Shown here one piece after another: positions 51,367 through 59,746 of a stretch of 64,000 bases of DNA. This DNA comes from Actinoplanes flavus (lineage in GTDB: Bacteria; Actinomycetota; Actinomycetes; Mycobacteriales; Micromonosporaceae). A program made the translations under genes and the position numbers. The DNA lies in contig NZ_JAGFNS010000038.1 of assembly GCF_017592555.1 (NCBI RefSeq), forward strand, positions 1-64,000. The letters run 5' to 3'. Position 1 is the stretch's first letter. Each line of letters opens with the position of its first letter. The notes beneath the pieces were generated by a model. The model ran no database searches and was not told where the DNA came from. It worked only from the letters and a program-made list of their open reading frames with translations.

Positions 51367-51840
51367 GTGACCGCGGTCAAAGTCCACTTCGACCTGCCGA
51401 GGATGAGCGACGACTGGCCGCCGGTGTCGGTCGAGAGTCTCTGGGCCGAGCCGGTCGGCGACGACGTGGTCCGGCTCAGCAACGCCCCCTGGTTCGTCCG
51501 CGGCGTCGCCAACGGTGATCTGATCCGGGTGCGGCGGGACGAGGACGGCGTCCATTGGGCCACCGAGCAGGTGGAGTGGTCCGGGCGCTGCACGATCCGG
51601 GTGGTTCCGTTCGGCAGCGGCCCGCTGCGCGGGTCGGTGCAGCGGGTGCTGGACGCGTTCGAGCCGTTCGGTGTGACCGGCGAGGGCATCCGCCAGTACA
51701 GTCTGGCCGCCCTGGACGTGCCGCCGGACGCTGACCTGGCCGCCGTCCAGCGGGTGTTGCGCGCCGGCGCCCGCGACGGTTGGTGGGACTACGACGAGGG
51801 CTGCGTGGGCGACGACTGGCTGGCCGCCGCCCCGAACTGA
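51367..51840 (+). CDS. DUF4265 protein
   Basis: A 157-residue soluble protein matching the DUF4265 pattern (VKVHFDLP; VESLWAEPVGDDVVRLSNAPWFVRGVANGDLIRVRRDEDG; VEWSGRCTIRVVPF; WWDYDEGC). The family occurs in contact-dependent or immunity-like loci in some bacteria, but no toxin is near. GTG 51367 is the start. Function unknown. Confidence 0.78.
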   Translation: MTAVKVHFDLPRMSDDWPPVSVESLWAEPVGDDVVRLSNAPWFVRGVANGDLIRVRRDEDGVHWATEQVEWSGRCTIRVVPFGSGPLRGSVQRVLDAFEPFGVTGEGIRQYSLAALDVPPDADLAAVQRVLRAGARDGWWDYDEGCVGDDWLAAAPN

Positions 51841-51858
51841 GGTCAGCCGACCCCCGGG

Positions 51859-52650
51859 TCAGCGGACCCGGGCGGGCGAGGCGAAGAACTCCGCGAGCGG
51901 CTCGACCACCCGCGCGGGCGCCCGGTTGACGGCGTCGTGCGCGGCGTCCGGCACCAGCAGGGTACGGGCGTGCGGCAGCACCGCGGCCAGGGCCTCGTTG
52001 ACCTTCGGATAGTAGGACGGCCCCTTCGCGCCGCAGGCCAGCAACACCTCGCAGTCGATCCCGGCCCACTGCTGGGCCGGCCCGATCCAGGCCCGGATGC
52101 CGTCGACCTCGTCCAGTGTCGTCGGCAGCAGCTCGCCCATCTCGCGGCCGATCGGCGTGCGCATGAACAGCCGGCAGATCGCCGTCTACACGCCCAGCGG
52201 CAGCCGGGAGGCGGCGCTGTGCGTGTTGATCCCGGCGGTGGTGAGGGCGAGCGCGCGGGGGATGTCGCCGGCTCGCGCCGCCTCCCGGGCCGGGTCCAGC
52301 CAGGCGAGGGGGAAGAGGTCGTCGACCGGGACCACCCCGTCGTAGAGGGCCAGCCGCTCGATCGGGCCCTGCCGTGCGGCGAGCAGGGCGACCAGTCCGC
52401 CGCCGCTGTGCCCGAGGACGTTGTGCGCGCCGGTCCGCTCGAGCACCGTGAGCAGGTCGTCGATGTCCTCCTGGATGTCGTAGGGCAAAGTCCGGGCCGG
52501 TGCGTCGCCGCGGCCCCGCCGGTCGTAGAGGTGCACGGTGAACCGGTCGGCCAGCTTTGCGGCCAGTCGCCGGTAGATGCCGGCGGTGACCCCGCCGCCG
52601 TGCACCACCACGATGCCCGGCCCGTTGCCGGTGGAGTGAATCTGAACCAT
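51859..52650 (-). pseudogene. Alpha/beta hydrolase interrupted by an in-frame stop
   Basis: From ATG 52650 the frame encodes a normal alpha/beta hydrolase (IVVVHGGGVTAGIYRRLAAKL; nucleophile Ser82 in LGHSGGG). TAG at 52186-52188 stops it after residue 154. The same frame continues without any shift as RTPIGREMGELLPTTLDEVDG ... VPDAAHDAVN, which holds the catalytic His, to 51859. One nonsense base change is enough to explain this. The full length would be about 263 residues, normal for the family. Unless the codon is read through, the enzyme is inactive. Confidence 0.8.
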
Positions 52651-52674
52651 CTGACCCTGCCTTCGGTGGAGGAG

Positions 52675-52699
52675 AAACCGCGAACGACGTTCGCAGTTT
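52675..52699. promoter_or_regulatory. Probable TetR operator between hydrolase and TetR gene
   Basis: Dyad with arms AAAC-c-GCGAACG and CGTTCGC-a-GTTT around a single A (the inner 7-1-7 is perfect). It overlaps the -10 box of the TetR gene and lies 25 bases upstream of the hydrolase start, so it can control both. Confidence 0.72.
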
Positions 52700-52711
52700 A
52701 CAGTGGTGCGG
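52699..52711 (+). promoter_or_regulatory. -10 box for leaderless TetR gene
   Basis: TACAGT (52699-52704), seven bases, GTG 52712. GTG codons at 52703 and 52706 in frame are possible but overlap the box. Confidence 0.5.
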
Positions 52712-53353
52712 GTGAGCGACGCATCCCCCATCTGGATCCGCCCGCCCCGCGGCGCCCGCGGGCCGCAGCCCACCCACAGCCGGGACGAGATCGTCGAAGC
52801 CGCGATCGCCCTGGCCGACGCCGAGAGCCTGGCGGCCGTCTCGATGCGCGCGGTGGCCACCGCGATGAGCACCGGCGCCGGGTCGCTCTACCGCTACCTG
52901 TCGTCGCGCGACGACCTGCTCGACCTGATGACCGACCGGGTGGTGGCCGGGTTACGGCCCTTTCCGCAACCCGTCGGGGAGCCGGTGGACTCGCTGATCG
53001 TCCTGGCCGGCCGGCAGCTGGCGCTCTATCGCCGGCATCCCTGGGTGATCGATCTGCTGCACCGCCCGACCGCGATCGGGCCGGCGTCCCTGGCCTGGTT
53101 CGACCACTGTCTCGGGGTGCTGGCGCCGGTGCCGTGCGGGTCGGCCGCCAAGTTCGAGGCGCTGGCCATGATGACCGGCGTGGTGACGCTCTTCGCCCGC
53201 ACCGAGAGCGCCGCGCCGCCGCCCGCCTTCACCGGGCTCGACCTGACGGTCTATCCCCATCTCGTCGCGGCTTTCGCTGATCCCGGGGCGCGGCGCCCGG
53301 ATCTTTTCGACCGTACGCTGCGCGGCCTGCTCACCGCTCTGCTGTACGACTGA
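52712..53353 (+). CDS. TetR family regulator (TetR_C_1-like)
   Basis: A 213-residue repressor. HTH: SRDEIVEAAIALADAESLAAVSMRAVATAMSTGAGSLYRYLSSRDDLLDLMTD. The C-terminal domain begins GRQLALYRRHPWVIDLLHRP, as in TetR-class regulators of efflux or detoxification. It is divergent from the broken hydrolase and shares the dyad operator with it, so it probably repressed both genes. Confidence 0.88.
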   Translation: MSDASPIWIRPPRGARGPQPTHSRDEIVEAAIALADAESLAAVSMRAVATAMSTGAGSLYRYLSSRDDLLDLMTDRVVAGLRPFPQPVGEPVDSLIVLAGRQLALYRRHPWVIDLLHRPTAIGPASLAWFDHCLGVLAPVPCGSAAKFEALAMMTGVVTLFARTESAAPPPAFTGLDLTVYPHLVAAFADPGARRPDLFDRTLRGLLTALLYD

Positions 53354-53593
53354 GGGGTGACCGTGACCCACCACTCAAGCCCGGACGCGGGCGCTACGGC
53401 CGGGAGTGGCAGATGATCGCGACCGCGCCGCCGGGGCCGCGCGCAGGCGTACCAGAATGGGTCTTGAAGTGGGCCGGAAGCCGCGGCCGGCCGACCGGAA
53501 GGCGCGGATCGTCGCCGAGATCGAAAGGTTCGGCGCACCTTCACCCACCGTTCACCACGGGTGACTCGGTGCAAGAGGTCAGGAGCGGGTGCC

Positions 53594-53606
53594 TAGGATG
53601 ATCGGC
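53594..53606 (+). promoter_or_regulatory. -10 box for leaderless small gene
   Basis: TAGGAT (53594-53599), seven bases, ATG 53607. This favours 53607 over the earlier ATG at 53598, which overlaps the box. Confidence 0.45.
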
Positions 53607-53822
53607 ATGGACGATCCAGCAGAGGGTCCGGTCACCGCGGTACGTGTGGAGTGGACCGGGGCGCGTTACCGGATTCATCTGGTGCGCGGCGCGGGTGGGA
53701 TGAGCGTCGTCGACGGCGGCGCCGAACCGGGTGACGTGATGGCGGGGCTGCTGGCGCTCGGGGTCCCCGCCGCCGAGGCCGAGCACTGCGTGCGCGAGGT
53801 GGAGCCCGGCTACCGGGCGTGA
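53607..53822 (+). CDS. Small hypothetical protein
   Basis: A 71-residue acidic protein (MDDPAEGPVTAVRVEWTGAR; then a middle beta part; then GVPAAEAEHCVREVEPGYRA). It has the look of a small alpha/beta domain. No family recognised. It lies alone between a TetR gene and the convergent FAD oxidoreductase. Confidence 0.55.
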   Translation: MDDPAEGPVTAVRVEWTGARYRIHLVRGAGGMSVVDGGAEPGDVMAGLLALGVPAAEAEHCVREVEPGYRA

Positions 53823-53858
53823 GGGCCGGCCCACGTCGGCGGACCGGCCCGTCGGCCG

Positions 53859-55280
53859 TCAGGAGTCGAACGAGAAGCCGACGGCGTTGGCCGCTTTCAG
53901 GATGAGGCCGTCGCGGCCGTTGCGGTCGGCGCGGGCGATCGCGTTCCGGATGATCTGCACGGCCGGGTAGAGCACCGGCTCCGGCGGCACCGGCAGCGGC
54001 TTGCGCCGGGCCATCTTCAACCGGGTACGAGCGGTGTCGCGGCCGTCGAGCAGATCCAGCATCACGGTCGCGCCGTACCGTGTGGCGGCCACCCCGAGAC
54101 CGGTGAAGCCGCTGCTGTAGGCCACCTTGCCGCCCATCGCCCGGCCCTGGAACGCGGCCAGCTGGGTGCACATGTCGATCATGCCGCCCCAGGCGTGGCT
54201 GAACCGGATGTCGCCGAGTTGCGGGAACGTCCGCAGGAAGTGGTCGGCGAGCCGCGCGAACGTCTCCGGGTTCTGGTCGTGCTCGGGCCGGATCGTGCCG
54301 CCCCGGTGGTAGACGACGTCGTAGCCGCCCCACAGGATCCGGTTGTCCGAGGTCATCCGGTAGTAGTGGAACTGCCGTGAGGCGTCCGAGATGCCGAACC
54401 GCCGGGTCCAGCCGATCTCCTCCACCTGGGCGGCGGTGAGCGGCTCGGTCATCAGCGCGTAGTCGTAGACCGGCACGGTCAGCAGGCGGTTGCGCTTGAG
54501 CAGCGACGGGAAGCCGTTGGTGGCCAGCGCCACCTGGCCGGCCCGGACACTGCCGGCCCAGGTCGCCGCCCGGATCGTGGCGCCCTCGTCCTTGATGTCG
54601 GTGACCGGGGTGTTCTCGAAGATTCGCACGCCCCACCGCAGGCAGGCGGCCTTGAGGCCCCAGGCCAGCTTGGCCGGGTGCACCAGCGCGGCGCCCTCGT
54701 GCTGCATGAGCCCGGCCCGGTAGAGCGGCGAGCGCACCAGCCCGGCCAGCCGCTCGCGGTCGTAGAAGGTGGTCGACGCGGTGGTCGCCGCGCGCAGTTC
54801 CTCGACCTGGTGCGGCTCGGTGGCGACGGCCAGGACGCCCTCCTTCACGAACTCGGCGTCGATGCCGTGCCGGATCAGGGTCTGCTCGAAGGCCGCGAAG
54901 TTCTCCGCGGCCAGGCTGTCCAGGATGGGCAGCTCGTCGGCGAAGTGCCGGCGCCCGTTCTCGGCGCCGTGGGTGAGGCTGGCCTCGACGAAGCCGCCGT
55001 TGCGCCCGCTGGCCGCCCACGCGATCTCGTTGCCCTCGACGAGCACGACCTCCCGGGACGGGTCGGCCTCCTTGGCGATCAGTGCGGTCCACAGGCCGCA
55101 GTAGCCGCCGCCGATGACCAGCAGATCGGCCTCGGTCGCGCCGTTGAGCGCCGGTTCGGGAGCCGGCCGGCCGGGGTCTTCCAGCCAGAAGGGGGTGCGG
55201 ATCGCGCCGTCGAGTGCCTTGCGGATGCGCTGCTCGTCGGTCCGGATGTCCTGATCGTAAGCGGGGGGTGTGGCCGCCAT
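53859..55280 (-). CDS. FAD-dependent amine oxidoreductase, PuuB-like
   Basis: A 473-residue DAO-type flavoenzyme. The FAD dinucleotide motif is VIGGGYCGLWTALIAKEADPSREVVLVEG, followed by IAWAASGRNGGF, typical of gamma-glutamylputrescine oxidase and related enzymes. Later FSHAWGGMIDMC and YSSGFTGLGVAATRYGATV bind the flavin. It likely oxidises a polyamine or similar amine and makes H2O2. A 28-bp perfect palindrome lies upstream in the shared region with a divergent TetR gene. ATG 55280 has GGAAGGGA. Confidence 0.87.
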   Translation of the reverse strand: MAATPPAYDQDIRTDEQRIRKALDGAIRTPFWLEDPGRPAPEPALNGATEADLLVIGGGYCGLWTALIAKEADPSREVVLVEGNEIAWAASGRNGGFVEASLTHGAENGRRHFADELPILDSLAAENFAAFEQTLIRHGIDAEFVKEGVLAVATEPHQVEELRAATTASTTFYDRERLAGLVRSPLYRAGLMQHEGAALVHPAKLAWGLKAACLRWGVRIFENTPVTDIKDEGATIRAATWAGSVRAGQVALATNGFPSLLKRNRLLTVPVYDYALMTEPLTAAQVEEIGWTRRFGISDASRQFHYYRMTSDNRILWGGYDVVYHRGGTIRPEHDQNPETFARLADHFLRTFPQLGDIRFSHAWGGMIDMCTQLAAFQGRAMGGKVAYSSGFTGLGVAATRYGATVMLDLLDGRDTARTRLKMARRKPLPVPPEPVLYPAVQIIRNAIARADRNGRDGLILKAANAVGFSFDS

Positions 55281-55360
55281 GGGGAGTCCCTTCCAGCTCT
55301 CGAGACCGCCCGGGGGCGAACCGGGGGAGATCTCGTGAACCGAGGATGCCGACGACCCCA

Positions 55361-55388
55361 CTCTTATGTCAATGCGTTGACATAAGAG
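55361..55388. promoter_or_regulatory. 28-bp perfect palindrome, probable TetR operator
   Basis: Arms CTCTTATGTCAA and TTGACATAAGAG with a 4-base centre TGCG, 12-4-12 with no mismatch. It includes TTGACA sequences on both strands, so repressor binding would block both the amine oxidase and the TetR promoter. Confidence 0.85.
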
Positions 55389-55393
55389 CACTC

Positions 55394-55405
55394 TAAGGTG
55401 GTGAC
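55394..55405 (+). promoter_or_regulatory. -10 box for leaderless TetR gene
   Basis: TAAGGT (55394-55399), six bases, GTG 55406. Confidence 0.5.
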
Positions 55406-56101
55406 GTGCCAGGAGTGGAGCGCGTACGCAGTGTCGGCGCCCGTCGCCGCAAGACTCGCAGCGGAGTGGTGCTGACCGAGGACCTGATCGTCGACGCGGC
55501 GCTGCGGCTCATCGAGTCCCCGAGTGGCGACCGTCTCAGCGTCCGCCGCCTCGGCGCCGAGCTGGGCGCCGACCCGACGGCGGTGTACCGGTACTTCCGG
55601 GACCTGGACGCGCTGCTGCTCGCCGTCGCGGACCGGCTGATCGGTGACGCCTTCGCCGGTTTCGTCCCCCGCGACCACTGGGTCGACTCGCTGCGTGACC
55701 TCGCCCACTCGCTGCGCCGGTCGATGCGGCAGCACCCGCGGCTCGCCCACCTGCGGGCCATCCGGGTCACCGCCGGCCCGCACGAGATGCGGGTCGTCGA
55801 CACCGGCATCGGGATCATGCTGAGCGCCGGGTTCGCCCCGGCCGACGCGGTCCGGCACTACCGCGACTTCGTCGACACCGTGCTCGCCGTGGCGGCGGTC
55901 GACGCGGCCGAGCTCACCGAGGAGCAGGAGGCGGCCGAGCAGGAGGCGTGGTCCCGGGTCTACACCTCACTGCCCGCCGACGGGTACCCGAACGTGCACC
56001 TGGTTCGCGAACACCTCCCGTCGATGTACAACTCGGCCTTCCCGGGGACCATCGAGAAGCTCATCGACGCGCTGGTTCAGGCCGCCCCGACCCCGGCATA
56101 G
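55406..56101 (+). CDS. TetR family regulator of the amine oxidase locus
   Basis: A 231-residue repressor. HTH: LTEDLIVDAALRLIESPSGDRLSVRRLGAELGADPTAVYRYFRDLDALLLAVADRL. The N-terminal arm is basic (GARRRKTRSG) and may contact the minor groove. It is divergent from the PuuB-like gene, with the palindrome between them, so amine-responsive control is likely. Its 3' end overlaps the convergent methyltransferase gene by 25 bp. Confidence 0.9.
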   Translation: MPGVERVRSVGARRRKTRSGVVLTEDLIVDAALRLIESPSGDRLSVRRLGAELGADPTAVYRYFRDLDALLLAVADRLIGDAFAGFVPRDHWVDSLRDLAHSLRRSMRQHPRLAHLRAIRVTAGPHEMRVVDTGIGIMLSAGFAPADAVRHYRDFVDTVLAVAAVDAAELTEEQEAAEQEAWSRVYTSLPADGYPNVHLVREHLPSMYNSAFPGTIEKLIDALVQAAPTPA

Positions 56102-56877
56102 GCGCCGTACCGCTCCGGGTTCTCCACCGGCTCGCCCGGCTCGGGACGCCACAGCGGCAGGTGCACCAGACCCGGCTCGACCAGCGGGAAACCCTCGAAC
56201 CAGGAGGCGATCTCGGCGTGCGGCCGCAGCACGATCCCGGTGCCGGTCCGCGCCGACAGCCGCTGCGCCTCGAGCACCTCGGGCGGCTGCCCGTCCGAGG
56301 TGGCGTGCGAGATCACCAGGAAACTGCCCGGCCCCACCGCGTCACGCAGCGCGCCGACCAGCCCGGCCGGGTCGTCGGCGTCCGGCACGAAGTGCAGCAC
56401 CCCGGCCAGCAGCACGGCCACCGGCTGCCCGAAATCGATCAGGCCCGACCTAGCGGTTTCGGTCAGGATCAGGCCGGTGTCCCGGGCGTCGGCGCAGATC
56501 ACCCCGGTACGCTCCACGCCCGCCAGGATCGCCCGGCCGTGCTCCACCGCCACCGGGTCCACGTCCACGTAGACCACCGCCGACCCGGGCGCCTCGGCCT
56601 GCGCGATCTCGTGCACGTTGCCCGCCGTCGGGATGCCCGAGCCGACGTCCAGGAACTGCCGTACCCCGGCGCCGGTCAGAAACCGCACGGCCCGCCGCAG
56701 GAACACCCGGTTGGCCCGCATCGTCTCGCCGATGTCCGGTGTCATCGCCTCGATCTGCCCGGCCAGCTCCCGGTCCACCGGCAGATGGTGGGTGCCGCCG
56801 AGGAAATAGTCGTACACCCGGGCGGTGCTCGGCCGGCTCGTGTCGATGCCGGCCGGCACCCAATCCGTATCAGTCAT
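56077..56877 (-). CDS. DUF574 SAM-dependent methyltransferase
   Basis: A 266-residue protein of the actinobacterial DUF574 family: PAGIDTSRPSTARVYDYFLGGTHHLPVDRELA is the family signature, followed by FLDVGSGIPTAGNVHEIAQ (SAM-binding motif I) and VVYVDVDPVAVEHGRAIL (motif II). Substrates are unknown; these genes are numerous in Actinoplanes- and Streptomyces-type genomes. It is the last gene of the minus-strand operon that starts with TetR at 59722, 10 bp after the aminotransferase. Confidence 0.9.
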   Translation of the reverse strand: MTDTDWVPAGIDTSRPSTARVYDYFLGGTHHLPVDRELAGQIEAMTPDIGETMRANRVFLRRAVRFLTGAGVRQFLDVGSGIPTAGNVHEIAQAEAPGSAVVYVDVDPVAVEHGRAILAGVERTGVICADARDTGLILTETARSGLIDFGQPVAVLLAGVLHFVPDADDPAGLVGALRDAVGPGSFLVISHATSDGQPPEVLEAQRLSARTGTGIVLRPHAEIASWFEGFPLVEPGLVHLPLWRPEPGEPVENPERYGAYAGVGAA

Positions 56878-56887
56878 GCACGCAGGT

Positions 56888-57940
56888 CTATCGGTTGTGA
56901 GCGATCACGGCAACGGCCTCGCCCAGCCGCGCGGCCGCGACCTCCAGATCGGCGGGCGGCAGAAGGGAGAAACTGAGCCGGATCCGGTCCGTGCCGCCGC
57001 TGCCGTCGGCCCAGAACCGGGGCCCCGGCACGAACGAGACGCCACAGTCCTCGGCGACCGGCAGCAGCGCCTCGGCGGTCACCCCGGCGGGCAGCCGCAG
57101 CCAGACGAACCAACCCCCGGCAGGCGACCGCACAGCAAGCTGGGGGAGATGCCTGCGCAAGGCGTCCACCAGGGCATCTCTCTGGGTACGGTAACTCGCG
57201 CGCAATCCTGCCAGGTGCCGCTCGAAGCCCCCGCCCGCGCAGAAGGCGCCCATCGTGACGGCCGTCGTGTGGTTGACCCCGCCGCCGCTGTGCACGTAGC
57301 CCAGCCCGGTCAGCCGCGCGATGATCCGCGGTTCGGCGTTGATCCAGCCGAGCCGCAGACCGGGCGCGACCGTCTTGGCGAACGACCCGAGCCGGACCAC
57401 CGGGTCGCCGCCGGCCATCGACCACAGCGACTCCGGGGCCGCCCCGTCGTAGGACAGCTCCCGGTAGGTGTCGTCCTCCACGATCGTCGCTCCGACCTCC
57501 CGGGCCGCCTCGATCAGCTCGATCCGGCGCCGCCACGGCAGGCTGGCGCCGGTGGGATTGCCGAACGTCGGCACCAGGTAGATCAGTTTCGGCCGTACCC
57601 GCCGGACCGACCCGGCCTGGACGATCCGCAACCCCCGGTCGGCCAGGATCGGGAAGGCCAGGTGATAGGTGGGCGCACCGGCCAGCACCACGTCGCCGGG
57701 CCGGGTCAGCACCTGCGTCACCAGGGCCAGGGCGTGCGAGGCGCCGCCGGTCACGAACGTCCGGCCCGGATCGCCGAGCCACTCCAGCAGCGGATCCGGC
57801 CCGGCCGGCGACCCGTAGGTGAGGGCCCGCCAGTCGAGCTCCCGGCCGGCGGAGGACCACTCCCGGACCGGCAGCAGCTCCGGCCGGGGATGCCCCCACG
57901 ACAGGTCGAGGATCCCCGGACGGTGCTCGAACTGGATCAC
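56888..57940 (-). CDS. PLP-dependent aminotransferase, class I/II fold
   Basis: A 350-residue enzyme. Residues include LTYGSPAGPDPLLEWLG, FVTGGASHALALVTQVLTRPGDVVLAGAPTYH, PTFGNPTGASLPWRRR, IVEDDTYREL and the lysine motif GSFAKTVAPGLRLGW, which would form the internal aldimine. It looks like the aminotransferase half of MocR proteins, without the HTH domain. It follows the acyl-CoA dehydrogenase by 7 bp. The substrate is unknown (2-aminoadipate-type or aromatic amino acids are typical). Confidence 0.88.
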   Translation of the reverse strand: MIQFEHRPGILDLSWGHPRPELLPVREWSSAGRELDWRALTYGSPAGPDPLLEWLGDPGRTFVTGGASHALALVTQVLTRPGDVVLAGAPTYHLAFPILADRGLRIVQAGSVRRVRPKLIYLVPTFGNPTGASLPWRRRIELIEAAREVGATIVEDDTYRELSYDGAAPESLWSMAGGDPVVRLGSFAKTVAPGLRLGWINAEPRIIARLTGLGYVHSGGGVNHTTAVTMGAFCAGGGFERHLAGLRASYRTQRDALVDALRRHLPQLAVRSPAGGWFVWLRLPAGVTAEALLPVAEDCGVSFVPGPRFWADGSGGTDRIRLSFSLLPPADLEVAAARLGEAVAVIAHNR

Positions 57941-57947
57941 CGGGCGG

Positions 57948-59084
57948 TCACTGGTAGCCGAACATCTTGGCGGCCAGATCCGTCATGATCTCGCTGGCCC
58001 CGGCGCCGATGCCGAGGATCCGGGTGTCCCGGTAGTGCCGCTCCACCTCGGACTCGCGCATGTAGCCCATGCCGCCGTGCAACTGGACGGCCTCGTCCAC
58101 CACGTACTTGCAGGCCTCCACCGCGGCGTTCTTGGCCAGGCAGACCTCGCCGATCATCGGCTCACCGGCGGCGTGCCGCTCGGCCAGCCACCGGGTGTAC
58201 TGGCGGGCCACGTCGATCCGCTGCCGCATCTGGACCAGCTTGTGCCGGACCACCTGGCGGCTGATCAGCGGACGGCCGAACGTCTCGCGGGTCCGCGCGT
58301 ACTCCAGCGTCAGGTCGAGGCAGCGCTGCGCCACCGCGTAGGCGTGCACCGCCGCGATGATGCGCTCGGCCACGAACGCCTGGCCGATCAGCGCGAACCC
58401 GAAGTTCTCCGGGCCGACCAGGTTGGCGGCCGGCACCCGGCAGTCGGCGAAGGACAGCTCCGCGGTGTCCGAGCAGAGCCAGCCCATCTTGTCGAGCTTG
58501 CGGGACACCGTGAAACCGGGCGTGCCCTTCTCGATCACCAGCATGCTGATCCCGGACGCGCCCGGGCCGCCGGTGCGCACCGCGGTCGTCACGAAGTCGG
58601 CCCGGACGCCGGAGGTGATGAACATCTTGGCGCCGTTCACCACGTACGCGTCGCCGTCGCGGACCGCCGTGGTGCGCAGCGAGCCGACGTCGGAACCGGC
58701 CTCCGGCTCGGTGATGCCGAGCGCGCCGATCTTCTCCCCGGCCAGGGTGGGGCGGACGAACCGGTCGATCAGGCCGCTGTCACCGGAGGCGATGATGTGC
58801 GGCAGGGCGATCCCGTGGGTGAACAGCGAGGCGTGCGCGCCGGACGATCCGCCGGCCTCCAGGAACGCCTCGGTGGCGACGACCGTGTCGACCGTGTCGC
58901 CGCCGTCGCCGCCGACCTCGTCGGGGAAGCCGACGCCGTACAGGCCGGCCTTGGCGAGACGGGCGTGCAGCTCACGGGGGATCTCACCGGCCCGCTCCCA
59001 GTCGGCCAGATGCGGGACGACCTCCCGGGCGGTGAACTGCTTCATGGCGTCGGCCAGGGCGAGGCGTTCCGGGGTGTCGAACAT
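57948..59084 (-). CDS. Acyl-CoA dehydrogenase
   Basis: A 378-residue flavoprotein that makes the alpha-beta double bond in acyl-CoA. Motifs: GALGITEPEAGSDVGSLRTTA (FAD/CoA binding), RVPAANLVGPENFGFALIGQAF, and VDEAVQLHGGMGYMRESEVERHYRD near the C-terminus. ATG 59084 overlaps the TetR stop by one base (TGATG), so the two are coupled; AAGGAG precedes it. Confidence 0.93.
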   Translation of the reverse strand: MFDTPERLALADAMKQFTAREVVPHLADWERAGEIPRELHARLAKAGLYGVGFPDEVGGDGGDTVDTVVATEAFLEAGGSSGAHASLFTHGIALPHIIASGDSGLIDRFVRPTLAGEKIGALGITEPEAGSDVGSLRTTAVRDGDAYVVNGAKMFITSGVRADFVTTAVRTGGPGASGISMLVIEKGTPGFTVSRKLDKMGWLCSDTAELSFADCRVPAANLVGPENFGFALIGQAFVAERIIAAVHAYAVAQRCLDLTLEYARTRETFGRPLISRQVVRHKLVQMRQRIDVARQYTRWLAERHAAGEPMIGEVCLAKNAAVEACKYVVDEAVQLHGGMGYMRESEVERHYRDTRILGIGAGASEIMTDLAAKMFGYQ

Positions 59085-59722
59085 CAACTCTCCTTCGAGC
59101 GGGCACGTTCCACCAGGGTGGACGGGTCACGGTGGCCGAGCAGGATGGCGGCCGCCCGTTTCCAGCGGCGGATGAGCAGCTCACGGCGGCCCAGATCGCC
59201 GCTGACGATGCCGGTCATGGCAAGTCCGGTGAGGACCTCGTAACTGAACTCGACCACGGTCGGCACGCGGGGATCACCGGGCGAGCTCTCGCTGAGCAGA
59301 TCGCGGGCCCGGTCGTGCAGGACGGTGAAGATCTCCTTCTCCACCGGTAGCAGCGCGGCGCGCAGCTCGGTGTCGGTACGGCAGGCGTTCCACAACTCCA
59401 GCGCCGCCCAGAACAGCGGGGAGGAGAAGTGCCGCCAGATGATGTCGATCAGCGCGTCGAGACGGTCGGCCTCCGGCGGGATCGCGGCCAGCTCGGCGGT
59501 CAGCGACTCCACGCGCCGGCCGGCCACGTGGTGCACCGCGCCGACCAGCAGGTCCACCTTGGTGGGGAAGTGGTGCAGCAGCGTGCCCCGGGGCACGTCG
59601 GCGCGGGCCAGCACCTCGGCGGTGGTGGTCTCCGCATAGCCGCGCTCGACCAGGCACTGCACGGTCGCCTCCAGGACCTTCGCCCGGGTGCCGGCACTGC
59701 GCTGCGCCTGCGTTCGTTTCAC
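59084..59722 (-). CDS. TetR family regulator of an acyl-CoA locus
   Basis: A 212-residue repressor (TRAKVLEATVQCLVERGYAETTTAEVLARADVPRGTLLHHFPTKVDLLVGAVHHV). It heads an operon with acyl-CoA dehydrogenase and faces a divergent fatty-acid-type gene, so it probably responds to acyl-CoA. GTG 59722 stands six bases after TACGGT. An operator overlaps that promoter. Confidence 0.9.
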   Translation of the reverse strand: MKRTQAQRSAGTRAKVLEATVQCLVERGYAETTTAEVLARADVPRGTLLHHFPTKVDLLVGAVHHVAGRRVESLTAELAAIPPEADRLDALIDIIWRHFSSPLFWAALELWNACRTDTELRAALLPVEKEIFTVLHDRARDLLSESSPGDPRVPTVVEFSYEVLTGLAMTGIVSGDLGRRELLIRRWKRAAAILLGHRDPSTLVERARSKES

Positions 59723-59728
59723 GGATTT

Positions 59729-59746
59729 ACCGTACGGCTTGACGGT
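59729..59746. promoter_or_regulatory. Promoter/operator of the TetR-acyl-CoA dehydrogenase operon
   Basis: Inverted repeat ACCGT-n8-ACGGT, with inner palindrome CCGTACGG (59730-59737). On the minus strand TACGGT (59729-59734) is the -10 box, six bases before GTG 59722. Repressor binding here would stop its own operon and could also affect the divergent fusion gene. Confidence 0.6.

Noticed and set aside
53413..53601. A 62-residue frame, and a 35-residue frame at 53457-53564, between the TetR gene and the small hypothetical gene
   Set aside because: Neither shows a known motif. The 62-residue frame does have a GGGAG site and an ATGA overlap with the ATG at 53598, but the -10 box at 53594 suggests the next gene starts on its own at 53607. 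The 253-bp gap is otherwise empty.
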